The position numbers were made by a program, and so were the translations under genes. Positions 10,751 to 22,667 of a stretch of DNA of 64,000 bases are shown here, piece after piece. The notes under the pieces were generated by a model. The model did not search any database and was not told the origin of the DNA. It saw only the letters and a program-made list of their open reading frames with translations. Positions within the stretch are counted from its first letter, which is position 1. The number at the start of each line of letters is the position of its first letter. Source of the DNA: Pisolithus tinctorius (lineage: Eukaryota > Basidiomycota > Agaricomycetes > Boletales > Pisolithaceae); assembly GCA_024663395.1 (NCBI GenBank), contig JANFAH010000022.1:372001-436000 (forward strand). The letters are read 5' to 3'.

Positions 10751-12546
10751 TCATTGGGCAGGTACAGGGGTGATCTTTCTGTGAGAAGTAGGTGCTGTAG
10801 TTTGTTGACTTGAAGCTGAAGACAGTGCAGGTGTAGTGCAGGTGCCGCTTAAACTTAACTGACCAACCTTGAGTTGTAGCTGAGAAACCGCAGAAACAGA
10901 GAGTGTGTTTCCATGACAGCTAGAAGTGGATGAGGATGAGTGGGTAGCCATGTCAAAACCCTGCAGCAAAGCAGAAGGAGGATTCAGGAATGCAGGATCA
11001 ACAAATGTGTTGACAGTGGGAGAGGTGGGAGCTGTGACATGAGGTGTAGGATTCTTGATTTTGGACAACATCTTGTCTTCCAAAGGATGTGGCTGGGCAG
11101 TCAGAGGAACTGGAGGAACTAATGATGCATTCTTTGACTGTGAGTCTTTACCAAACACCCCATGATTCTCATAATAAAAAATGTGGAGAGCCCAATTGCT
11201 TTTCTTTGAAAGCTTTTCAATGTAGAAGTCATAGTCAGAGCTGTATGGAATGCGAGTCTCCCCACTGATGGAAGAGAGCTCTAAATCTGGAGACACTAGA
11301 AAACAAGCCTGTAGTAGTCATCAGCACTGAGTACCTCTGTGCGAATATATAAAATAAATACCAAAGTTGCTGCACCAGATATCAAACCACTAGTAGCACT
11401 GTTTATACCTATATGCTGACCCCTTGCTTTTGGCCATCCTCTTTTGTGGTCAGTGAGACTTGCTTTGCCATTGATGAGGGCACAAATTATCTGAAGTGGA
11501 GATCAGCCATCATATTACATGCAAGATAACAATGCACATACAAGGGTGATAGCCAGACTCATGAGAAACTCACTAGCAACCATGTTGTCATGCTTTTTGA
11601 AAAGAATTGGAGCAAGACATGTGTATTTGCCAATGCCACCTTTCTTCAGTAGAACCTGAAACTTGGGATCTTCCTTCCTTCCCAAAGGATGGCTGGAAAG
11701 GCAGGTGGGGTCAAGCCCATATGGTGCAAAAACAATGCCAGCACAGTCTTTAATAGCCCTCAGGATGTTGGACCATTCTTGACTGAGAGCACCCATAAAC
11801 TAAGATCATCAACTGAGCTGAATGCTAGTCAAAGCATGAAAGCACTTATGATAGATCCAAACTGCTTATAGGTCTCCATGTGCTTATGGAGAGAGCTGGG
11901 GACTATGCTGTAGAGTTCTGCTACTGCACCATCAAGTTTGGCCTTGGGTGATGTCCAGCAAGTTGGGCTGTGCAGATCAACATCCAGCTTTGGCATTGGT
12001 GGAAAAAGGCCATCTGGGACCCAGAAATTGTGAAGAAGGGCATACTTCTTTGCTTCCTTAGAGATACTGGCATCAATACTCAGGCTTTCTGAAGTCTTGT
12101 TCAGAATACAATTGTGCTTGCAAGTGGAAAGAGTTGAAGACAGACTATGGAGCTCCTTTTGTACACTGCATAGCTTGACACATGTCTCAGTGTAAGCTTT
12201 CTGAGCAATCACAAGGGCCTAATAAGAAATGGAGTGAAGCGGCATCAGTCATGAGTGAAGAAAGAACCAAGTCAATGCTCACCTTTTGCAGCTCATGGAC
12301 TTCAGCAGTTGGCCCTGGATCATGTAAAACCCTTTGCATCTGTTCAAAGTCACTGGCTTCAGAGCTGTCAGTCTCCAAGGAATCATTGTCAGAGTCATTG
12401 TCTTCTCTATCAATATTAATCTCCTCATTCAAGAAGAAATCATCATTGTTCAGCTGGGGCATGGGGGATGTGTTTGCACAGCAGATGGAAGAGAATGACA
12501 ATAAAAGGCACTGGAATGTTGTGAACAGGGAGGTTGAGAGGGACAT
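10751..12546 (-). pseudogene. Unidentified multi-exon gene, decayed
   Basis: A start at 12546 opens an exon with an acidic, Ser-rich stretch (NIDREDNDSDNDSLETDSSE). A good intron at 12219-12282 (GTGAGC donor, TTAG acceptor) joins EVHELQK to ALVIAQKAYTE in frame. Exon 2 contains AKKYALLHNFWVPDGLFP and AELYSIVPSSLHKHME, then stops appear near 11830. Reading resumes with EWSNILRAIKDCAGIVFA and KYTCLAPILF, and a last block 11296-10751 has a Ser/Thr/Pro-rich tail. I do not recognise the family; such proteins are common beside basidiomycete transposons. It lies just downstream of the Plavaka-like gene on the same strand and may belong to the same element. Confidence 0.4.
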
Positions 12547-14592
12547 GGCACTGGTTTCAAGATGTGAATCTCACCTCTTTTATAAGCATCATGCTCACCA
12601 CTGTCTGATTTTGGAACTAAAACCAAGCTGCAAGAGTGAGTCACTAGCATGATCGCTGCACCATTTCAATATGTTGTGTGCTGTAAAAACACTCATTGTG
12701 TGCCACATGGATAGAATACACATGTAAATTAGTGCAAGTGGTACTTGAACATTTGACATGTCCTATGAGATAACCATTAACACTATGGGGTGGGGAAACA
12801 CTTAGCTTTATATCAGATACCTGCACAATGACAATGCCATTGTATCAGTACATCATAAAGTATGTGTTTACATGCAGTAAAGGCTCGGAGCGAATAGGAA
12901 GTGGAATTGAGTCTGTAATATCCTCATGTTCAGCAACTATTTTTGAGATTTCATGCAAAGAAACATATCTCCATCAATATGATCAATGACAAAAAACTCA
13001 CTGGGGTGTGAAGGGTTAGGAGCTACCACTGCACCATAAAGAATGGATTGGATGGGAATGAATATGGGGTTATTGTGAGGAGCAGCCTTGATGCAGATAA
13101 GCCAGAGATTGATGTCAATTCGATGGGTGCCACCAGCTTTTGCTGTCAGCAGCTGTACAAATGCGAGACTAATAGAGCCAACACCCAGGACATTGCAGGT
13201 GAAGATAGAAATGAGGTGGACAAACACAGTTTCTGTCTCCATGAGTTGAATGAGAGCACAATCATACCAAGGCTGCCCATAGAATGACAGATTGCATAAC
13301 AGATGGTCAGTAACAACTTTCCAATCAACAGATGACTCATAGTTCACTTTGAGGTATCTGTTTTCTGTTATCTACAAGCTGGGCATTAGTTTAAAGAAGT
13401 TCATATGAAGGTCACTTGCCTCAAAGTGAGCAGGGATAGTGATCCACTTATCAACTTGATAGCCATATTGAGGGAGGCACTGGTTACAAAAACCCAACAG
13501 TTTCTTGTGAAAACCAACAAAGGCAGTGTCAGAGACACTGTGACTGGCCTCGATGTCCTGTATGGTAGATGGTTTGGAAGAGGAACTGAGATAGACATGA
13601 TCAAATGCCATGAATGATCCAGATTGATCGTTGTTGCATTCACCCTCAGTGCCTGCAGGTTTGCCTTGCATTTGGGTCCAGTTTTTGTAGTTATTGACAT
13701 GCATTCTGAGCAGCTTGGCAGCAAGCTTATGTTTGTCCACACATAGGATCTGCAGAATATAAAACAGAGTTGCAATGTTGAATGAACAAGTGAAATGAAT
13801 AATGATACCTGATCAGTGAAGTCCCTGTCATTTGATCGACACTCATATGCCTCCTTGATAGGGCCATGCATACTCTCATTTGGGCGCATGCTGTAGTTCC
13901 TGGTGGCACCCTTCATCTGAATATCACACACTACATGTTTCCAAAGGTACACTTTTGGAAAGTCCCAGTCCACCCACAGCCCTTCTAACCCATATTTATT
14001 TACACATTCAATGTACACCTAGGAATGAAGTTAGTGTAGGCCAACATGCAATCCAGAGCCAATGGAAGAAAGTCAGCATACCTTCAATTCATTGTTGAAT
14101 TTCAGCAACTCTGCATCTATCATTTATATTGTTTGTTCAGTATGCACATCCAAACCTATCAAACTGTCCAGCTGGAGATAACTTGTGAGGATGTGGAGAA
14201 GACAATAGCCTTCAGGTGTGGCCATCCTGGTAAAAACATTCAGCAATGCATAGAACATTGCCTGTAGCATAGAATAGTAAGCACATGGAATGCAAACAAA
14301 ACCAGACTTACTTTTGCCAGATCACACATCTTGTTTCCATCTGAAAATGTTACATTGATGACATTCTTGAAGTGAAAGAGGAGCTGCCATTGGGGGAAGT
14401 TGGAAACACTACAGAAAGCCCAGGAAGTGATGGCACAAAGTATCAGAAGGAAGACTCACTAGTTCTTGACATTGGTTTCAGCATTGTGCCCAAGGACATT
14501 CAGAATTCTCAAGATGTCCCATAGTATGTGCTTTCCCCATAGACCTCCATGTAGAAAATGTAGGCAGCCAAAGCTGAGTGCACCATAAAGGT

Positions 14593-14850
14593 CAGGCTCC
14601 TACACAGCCGTTCCGCTGTGAGTGTGAGGGAAATCTCCGAGGGCAATGGCCGAAATTCAAAGCCAGCATAGCTTTAATTCCCTCACACTCACAGCAACGG
14701 CTGCCCAAAAACATTTGTAAACAGCATCAGCCACAGTGGTGCACCGTGTGGAGTCCCAAAAAATATACACAAAACCCAAACTAGGGTTACATATTTGTGG
14801 TTAGGAATACTCCATATTCATAGGTATACATGTCACCTGTGACCAGTCTG
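14593..14850 (+). repeat. Left TIR of the RecQ/DUF6589 transposon
   Basis: Matches 24303-24559 inverted, from CAGGCTCC inward to GACCAGTCT. It contains an internal imperfect inverted pair GTGAGTGTGAGGG / CCCTCACACTCAC about 60 bases apart, so each TIR can itself fold. Differences from the right copy are mostly single substitutions. Confidence 0.9.
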
Positions 14851-15021
14851 TGCCATCACTCCAGACTGCTGCACAAGGCATATTGTCTGTATTTAGCTGA
14901 CAAGGCCCACCGCACCCACCTGTAAATAAAGCTATGGTACACTATTGTACTAATTAGCTAACAGGACAATCTCCTGAAGCCATTGCTTAACATTCGTGGT
15001 CAGTAAGTCAGTAAGTGCAGG

Positions 15022-17794
15022 ATGCCTGAGGCAATCTTACCTCCATGCGGTACTCGAACATATTATTGGTTAGGTCTAGTAACTCGTTGTGCACAAAAGC
15101 CACCTGTGAGATTATGTAGCAAGGCGAGACAACACGTGTCATGCAACATGTTACCTCTCCGCATTGTATTCGAAGCCCTCAATCAGTGTCAGATCAGCGT
15201 CACTGGGCTTATCGTGACACTGCTTACCTGCCAACAGTATGAGAATCATTATTTGGTTATTGATCTTCTCAAGCACACTGGCGAAGTCTTCGATGCATTC
15301 CTGCATCATGCAGCAGGTCAAGATCAGTTTGCATTGCACTCATTTCATATGGTGGAAAATACATACCTGCAGGAGCTCCATTCTCTCGCATCTGAAGACA
15401 ATGGGTGGCACTTCGGAGCATCTAGTGCTTCTACAAAGCAATTGGAGGACTTCAGCCTCTGACAGATGGCACAAAAGATGGGGGAAGGCGCACCAAAATG
15501 GTGGGGTCTGCTTGGGACATTGCTTGATGATAAGGGATCAGGAGAGCCGGGTGGGCAAAATGAGCATGTCATGAACAAAACATCGGAATCAGAGAGGGAA
15601 TTCGGCAATTACTGGGATGAAGTGGATGAGATTGATCTCGAGGGGATGATCAATGAACTTACTGGGGAGTACCCATCAGTCAAGGAAAGGCGTGCTAATC
15701 ACCACTCTGCAATAAAGTTGATGGTGCATGCATGCCTCTATGCTTGCAATTAGATAGAGGTTAATGAAAATCAGAAAAAAACGATAGTTAGCAGTGTCCT
15801 CATGCATGGCACCAACCAGAAATCCAATACGCTGCAGAGTCTTCTTGGCCTGTTCTTGCAGTCAGCTCATACACCCTACAAGGTCATCGACACCCTCGCT
15901 CACCTTGGAATTTCGGTCTCACTGACACGATAAATATGGCAATCCAATCTCTATTGCAGGAGTCGCAGAATTCATTACAACAACTTGGACGGTCCCTCCT
16001 CGCATCATATGCATATGATAACTTTGACATCGACCTGAAACATTACATTCCAACTGCAGAGACATCAAGTGACTCGCTCAAGCATCTTACCTCTGGGTTG
16101 CTGTTCCCACTAGTCCATGGTGTTATGCTCGATGACTTGAAGTGTTCAAAGCATCTGTGGAACATGTCAGCATTAAATCCACAAGCCAATGGACTGCACA
16201 CTCCCCCAAAGCATGCATGGTGGGAGTTGCTGGGATGACTACAATCAGTTCAGCCAGGATCAAATGCGAACTTGTCATACTGCAACCAGTTCAATTTGTG
16301 GTTGTTCTTGCATGACCTATGTACCCATGGACCCGAATACTTCCATCAATTTAAATCAATGATCCAAACTCCAGAATCTATGGAACAAATACCTACTCTG
16401 AAGACGCCAATCTTTGTGGCCCAAGCCATGGATGTCAATAACTCAACAGTCAGTGGGAACATTCAAGCCATCATGGATTTGCTCAAGCAAGGCGGAGTGG
16501 AAGACCCTGCAGTGCTGTCAGAAGAGAATGGTACCACAGCTCACCAGACATATCAGAGTATGTCGTTCTTGTGCATGGTGACCTTGGCACTGGAGAACGG
16601 CTCCAAATGGCCCAGTTGTGCCGGTCAATTGAATCTACATCCTGGAATCGTCTTCAGCATGTCATTTTCATACCTGGACTCTTCCATTTGAAGATGGCCT
16701 GTGCTGATGCTTTGTGGCGCTGCTTCATCTACCCATCGGCAGCCCATGACGATGAGATGAGCCTCATGCGTGATGTTGCACAACTATGTCCAAAGGAAAC
16801 TGGAATATATACGACAAAGCCTGGCTTTCATTGTATACATCAGCTTGTCAGCCATGCCAGTATATGTTGGTGTCTAGATTGTTGGCGTGTACTTGCTAGC
16901 CAAAAAAATGGATTTGACAACCTCAAAGACTTTGCTCGCTCAAAGCCGACACTAGAGGACCTCGAAGCACTGGCTAAAGAGATCATTCGCACATATGTTG
17001 CAACTGGTCAGTTCTGTTGTATGCGTAGGAAACAAGACATGGAACATGACTCACAATTTGAAAATGCGCTGCTTTTGAATAAGTATTTTTTGCTGTACGA
17101 GGAATTATCATATGCAATGAACAGCGGCGACATCGGTCGGGTCGAGGCTTCCATTGTAAGCTGGATCCCAATCCTAAAGGCAGTCGGAAAGCATAAGTAT
17201 GCAACACAGATGACAAACTTTCTGTACAACATACATTTCGTTTATCCCTTGGGCCTAAGGCATGCGATCCACTACCACATTCTTGTAAATCCAACTGGCA
17301 GGCCAATGAAATGGAGGGCTGTTGATTGGTGTGTCAAGCTGAACAACCTGTTCACGAAGGTAAGTATGCATTTTCTCATGTTATGAAGTATGACTTACTG
17401 TTGGGTTTTGCAGGTGAAGAATGGAGGGAAGGGCTCGAACTGTTCAGTTGAACGCATAATCCTTGAATCACCACTTGTTCAGGTCTATCGAAATCTCCAG
17501 GGATTAGTACAACAAAATTTCAGTCATATGCACCTAACAACCAGCCATGCGGCACCAGACATGAGAAAAACCTTCGCAAAGATCCAAGAACGACTAGTAT
17601 TAAATTCACCACATGTAGTTTGTCTTGGCAGGAAAACTCGCCATCAAGTGGAAGACCTATACGACAAAGGACGAGAAATGATGGAAAATGCAATGCGGGG
17701 AGAAGTATTGGTGGAAAATGAAGGAGATGCAGGAGACATATTTGAAGAATTTGAAGGTAGTGCATTAGACGACATTATGGTGGAACTACTGTAG
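15022..17794 (+). pseudogene. DUF6589-family protein (candidate transposase), inactivated
   Basis: Blocks of the basidiomycete DUF6589 family run in order: an N-terminal EALNQCQ region, NGWHFGASSASTKQLEDFSL, WDEVDEIDLEG, LLASYAYDNFDIDLKHY, LKHLTSGLLFPLVHGV, FNLWLFLHDLCTHGPEYF, AMDVNNSTVSGN, VLVHGDLGTGERLQ, FIPGLFHLKMACADALW, RPKETGIYTTKPGF-like, YAMNSGDIGRVEAS, KHKYATQMTNFL, PTGRPMKWRAVDWCV and SHAAPDMRKTF. An intron at about 17360-17413 joins LFTK to VKNGGKGSN. In-frame TGA codons at 15460-15462 and 16236-16238, plus a frameshift before VLVHGDLG, kill it. The start is uncertain: 15022, or the later ATG at 15148. Function is not established for the family; being the only non-helicase gene of the element makes it the transposase candidate (inference). 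Confidence 0.8.
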
Positions 17795-18966
17795 TTAGTT
17801 GAGCAGTGAGCTGTGACGATGTCTAAGCACACTGAATTGAATTGATTCCTATTTATTTGACTTACATTCTCTTTATTACCAGCAATGACATGGGATGGAT
17901 GGTTCGGACAGATATGGTTACGAACTAGCATAGATGAGCCTCAAGAGTTACCTCCAAAAACATTGTACTTACCATTGTGTCCTTCTTGGCCACAAGCACT
18001 GCACTTATTCTGGCGCTTCCAGGTTGTGGGTAGGGATGAGCTGGAGGAGAATGACATTGCAGTCAGTTGGAATTGGGGTAATGGGGAGGTTGTAGAAGTG
18101 GGGACACCAGTGGTTGTTCCTTGCCTGAGTGGTGTAGAGACAAAGATGGAGGGGCACGGGGCAGAATGACTTTTAATGAGTGCAAGGACCTCGTTGCTGT
18201 ACAGATCACTATCTATCCACCCGGTTTCCCTTCTGAGGTCCTGACAGGTCTGGATCTTGTGATGATGTGTGCAGTTGACAATGCGATCAAGGGTAGCATC
18301 GCTCATGATTACAGGGCCATCATCGTTAAGGCATGCCCACCCATAAACAGCGGATGTCTTCTCATCGCACCAGTCAAGGAGAGTGCTTTCTAATTTGTAG
18401 TCATACTTGTCCTTTGTGTACTTCGGAAGACGAGAGTGCTGAGTTGCACGAGGTGTCTTTGGAATGTGAGTTTCATATGATGAAAAGTCTGTGGGATTGT
18501 GAACATCACAGCAAATTGCAGGCTCCATGATGTTGCAGCGAGTACAGCCTTGTGTGTCGGCACTGTTGCACTCATGGTGATCAGATTCTAGAGGGGACGC
18601 ATTGAGATGCGGCTCAGAAGCAGAGGAGAATTTCCCACCTGTGGCAGCATTATTGAAGCACACATCAAAAACCTTCCTTCGACACCCTACGCCCAATCGC
18701 TCATCAGCTGCATTGATAAGTAGGTCGACACCTAGGTCCAGGTTTCGCCTCTGCCATTTGCTGGACTGACCCACAGGTTCCTCTCCTCTTGCCAGTGATT
18801 CAAGCAATGCTTCCATCCCTTCAGTTCCTGGCCCATCTGCAATTGTTCCTCTATTGTCTTTGCCCTCCGAGTCATTAGTGGCGCTCAAGGTGGCGCTGGA
18901 AGCGCTCTGGAATTGTTCTGGAATGGCATCTGCAACTGGCATTGGCCTTGCGGAGTTTGAAAAGTT

Positions 18967-20743
18967 ATGTCTCCTCTACGACCACGCATTCGGCGCTCTG
19001 CTCGCCTGCAAGCAATCTCAGGTCAGCCCATGGCGTCTTCAAGTGAACAAGCCCATCGAGGAGGATCCGACAGACCCACCGGGAATTCAGGCTCTGGTCG
19101 TGGATCGAGCGGTAGATCTACTCGTGGCGGAACCAAGGGCAAGAACCCGGCTTCATCCAGCCAGCGGGCTGTCACCACTACTGGTGACGCACCTACTACA
19201 GAAGGTCTTCAGCCGAAGAACATCAACTGGGACGTTCCTCGTACCGATATACTTGTCAACTGGTTGCTCACCCATCCCGCAAACCGGAGAATCCTTTTTA
19301 GTGATAAGATCACAACCATCTCACCACCTTCACCTGACGAGGGGCCAGTGGGCCATAACAAGAAAGAAGTTCAAGCAATTATCGCCGAAGTCGTATTCAA
19401 GAATGATCCCTACTACAAGGACATGTACATGGCGGGCCCTGCTAAGTTCCAAGTTAGCGTAGGCAACCGCATCACTACGTCAGTCTTTTCATATTTTATT
19501 TGTGATTTTTTAACGGTCATTTAGGCTGAAGGGATCGTATCGCAAGTGCCGTGCACGCTTTAAACAATCAGGGGAAGGCATTATGCCTGGTCACGCAAGC
19601 TACGCAAATCTCCATTGTAAGTTATCAATCTATCTAGTGGGATTACAGTCGCTGATGTGTATGATTACAGAAGCTGTTCTCAACACTTTACCCTGGTACG
19701 ACGATCTGCATTCCATCTGGCAGGGCAACCCCTCCTTCGACTCTGACCCGATTAATTCCGAGCCGGACAAAAATCGTGCTGAAGATTTTTTAGCCATTGT
19801 CCAAAATAAATCATCCGGTATGCAGAAGACTTCAGACTTGGGAGTGGGGTCACCCACCGCTCCGGCAGATGAAGGTACCCCTTCGAATACTGGGACCGAG
19901 GAAATGCGCGGCGATCAAGATCTGGAGGATGGTGAAGTCGACGAGAGGATGTCTCATGTTGGTGATCTAGTCGTGAACGAGGGGGATGAATTTGCCGATA
20001 GTATCTTTGATCTGGAAGGCACGGACCCCGGCTTTGGAGATGGAGAGGATGTTAACATGGACTCGGTGTCGGTTCACGGTGATCAGGTGCGTTTCTATTG
20101 GGACATCACTGATGGATCGTTGTTAATGAATCAGCAGTCATATCCTCAGCCGTTGACTCCTGAGGTGCGGTCTCAATTTTCCCTCCCTCGCAAGTCTCGC
20201 ACACCTTTCTCGGATAATCGCTCTGCATTCCGCCAATTGCCATACCTTCGTCCCCCCACTTCCACCGGAAGCATCATTTCCTCTGCGTCGTCATCATCTA
20301 GCTCTTCCCGCAAGGGGAAGGCTGTCGCGAGGACCCCGTGGTCCTCATCATCCAAGACAACGTCAACGGAGGCAAGTTCTCTCCCAGTCGCTCGCAACAA
20401 GTCTCAGCTTCAAAGCCAGGTCATCGACATGAGTCAAGAGGCCGAGTCGATACTAGCATCCTCGTCTTCTGGTAAGACTGCGCGGTACATGGCGAAAATG
20501 CAGTATATGCTGAAGGATCGGGAGCTCGAGTTGAGGAAGGAGCAACTCAGGATGCAGTGGAAAGACGTGGAGGATAAGCATCAAAGGGAGCAGGAGCTCC
20601 GGAAGCTCGATATCGAGCTGAAGAATGCCGAAGAAAACGCCTTCATGAGGGAGGCCGAAACCCTTCGACTCAAGATTCAACTCGCAGAGCTCATGAAGAG
20701 TGGTGCCAGCTCCGGCTCAACGTCTTCCGACCCCACTGCTTAG
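18967..20743 (+). CDS. Harbinger Myb/trihelix-like accessory protein
   Basis: Exon 1 (18967-19478) carries a basic Ser/Gly-rich head, then DILVNWLLTHPANRRIL, HNKKEVQAIIAEVVF and KFQVSVGNRIT. An intron at 19479-19524 leads to LKGSYRKCRARFKQSG, a trihelix/Myb-like DNA-binding pattern, then PWYDDLHSIWQGNPSF. The tail is Ser-rich and ends in a long charged coiled coil (RELELRKEQLRMQWKDVEDK onward) to 20743. In PIF/Harbinger elements such a protein binds DNA and brings the transposase to the nucleus and ends. A GTAAG...ACAG segment at 19617-19670 looks like an intron, but removing it would create TAA; reading through keeps the frame open, so either it is retained or the splice-site base mutated. 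Confidence 0.72.
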
Positions 20744-21131
20744 GCCAGCCACCCTTCGCGATCACGTCCGTTTTTTTTTAAAATCCATTGTCGCATCTCC
20801 GCTCGGCTCGTCGTCTTCTCTGTTGTACTTGTCTCTCAGTCCCAGTGCGTCGTATGATCGTTAAGTACACGCTCGCCCCGTACTGTATTACTTCTCCGTC
20901 TCCCCCATACTCACCCCAACACTGTATCAAGATGCAATGTAGGGTACATTTCATTTGCAGAATGCGTGTGGTATCGTAAGTGACTTCTCCAAGGTCAGTC
21001 GTAAAGCGCCTGGATCCTGTGAAGACCCCTTACACACCCTCGTCGTCAATGGGTGGGACTTAGCTGACTCCTACAGCATCGCTAGCTACGCTCCCTCAAC
21101 TTTATATGGCGACTGTTTTGGTCCGTTTACA

Positions 21132-22667
21132 CTAGGTACGTTCGCGCCCCAGATATTGGAACAGCCCATCTAACAGCCTCATTCGAAATCGCTGACCCGG
21201 TGTTCCCACAGGCTCTCCTACCACGACCATGTCACCGTGCTGTTGGCCCAACCCCTCCTCCATTGCCCACCGACTCGAGGGCTCGACGATGCCAACCATT
21301 TCCTCCTCAAAACGGATCACCATGTTATGCAAGATGATGCAACACATTACCCAGTAAACTGCGACCTTAACATCCCTCTCGTTCCGGATTTTCAAGCGCA
21401 GCTCGTGGAGACTCTGAAATCGACCCTTCAAGGCAGCAAATGCGTGCTCAACGCGGACGCGGACCTTTCAACGCGATTAGCATGCATACCAGTACGAGGT
21501 AAGTATCACCTTAGAAAGATATTTGTTATATAAATTCTGATCGCGAGATAGCCGCCCGCCCTTGGGTTTTTTAAAAGGAACAGTGCACCATTCCTCCGTG
21601 GGATATGCGCTATCCGCCCAGGTCCAGTGATCTTCGGGGATAAGGTCTCCCGGTCGTGATGCGATGCGAGTACCTTGAAACGCCCATGCGTCATGGACGC
21701 TTCCAGGGTGACCAAGCCCATAGTCAACCACGAGAAGGTTGTGCGGCATGATAACAAGCTATGAGCGGTAAGTATTCCATTTTGCGTGCATTGGAATACA
21801 CACCTGACAATTGAGTGAATACCTGGATTTTCTGTCATAGAAGCTCTCCCCAAATATTTGGGGCTTTTCAAAGAGCGGAATCGATGAGCCGTCTGCAGCG
21901 AAGACGCCGTTTCTCCATGCCAGACATGTCTGCGATTCAGTGAAGGTACGCGCTCTTTCCATATCCTCCGAGTCGTGAGGGGGAATATTGACAAATGTGT
22001 CGTGCTCATCCAGTATTGCGACCATGACCCGATTGGTGAAATTGATCACTGATCCCACACTAACCCCAGCCCACTGGGCCACGTCCTCTGGCGATGCCGC
22101 ATTCCCATAATGCCCCGCACGGAAAAGGAAAGTTGCGAGTTGAATGGTGACCAGCAACTGACGATTTTCAGAGCTACTATGAAATATTGGGTGGCTACTT
22201 ATTTGATCAAGGATGCGATCGAAAACTTCTGGCCATACACGAAGGCGTCTAAGGAACAGATGAGGGCGATGGTCGGCAAAATGGTCGAGCAGGCCGAGCT
22301 GCGATGACCGCATCAATGGTACAGTGGGTTTTTCAAGAACCCACGCACGCTCTACTTCGTCCTTCAGAGCCTCAATCGCATTCAGGAGCCGTCCACACCG
22401 CCTATCCCTCTCAACCGTCGAGTCTGTATCATCAGAAACGCTGGAGTTGGAATCCATCGAGATCGGAGAGATCGGAGAGATCGGAGACGGCGGAGTAACG
22501 AAGAGGACGCTCTGAGATGAATCGGAATCCCCGTATGTTGCGGTTGAATCGCTACTATCGCTACTATCAATTTCGCGACGCGCATTTTCCAGCCTGGCCG
22601 TTGCTACTTCCAAGCTAGCTTCATCAAGTTGTCTGAGGAGATTTTTGCAGAGAGATTCGCGGGGCAT
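21132..22667 (-). CDS. PIF/Harbinger DDE transposase
   Basis: Three exons (22667-21804, 21758-21510, 21464-21132) give 481 residues with canonical introns of about 45 bases. The N-terminus is acidic and Ser-rich. The core has LLVTIQLATFLFRAGHYGN, a helix-turn-helix-like DVAQWAGVSVGSVINFTNRV, the first catalytic Asp in FAADGSSIPL, the second in VVDYGLGHPGSVHDAW, a WADSAYP block, and the Glu in RVEHAFAALKGRF, followed by CCIILHNMVI. All three acids of the DDE triad are present and no stop interrupts it. It cuts and joins the element's ends, with 3-bp duplications. The start is the first ATG of the open frame, 197 bases inside the right TIR end. Confidence 0.93.

Noticed and set aside
19617..19670. 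An intron in the Harbinger accessory gene
   Set aside because: Splice signals look good, but removal creates TAA at the junction, whereas reading through keeps the frame; left unresolved rather than called.
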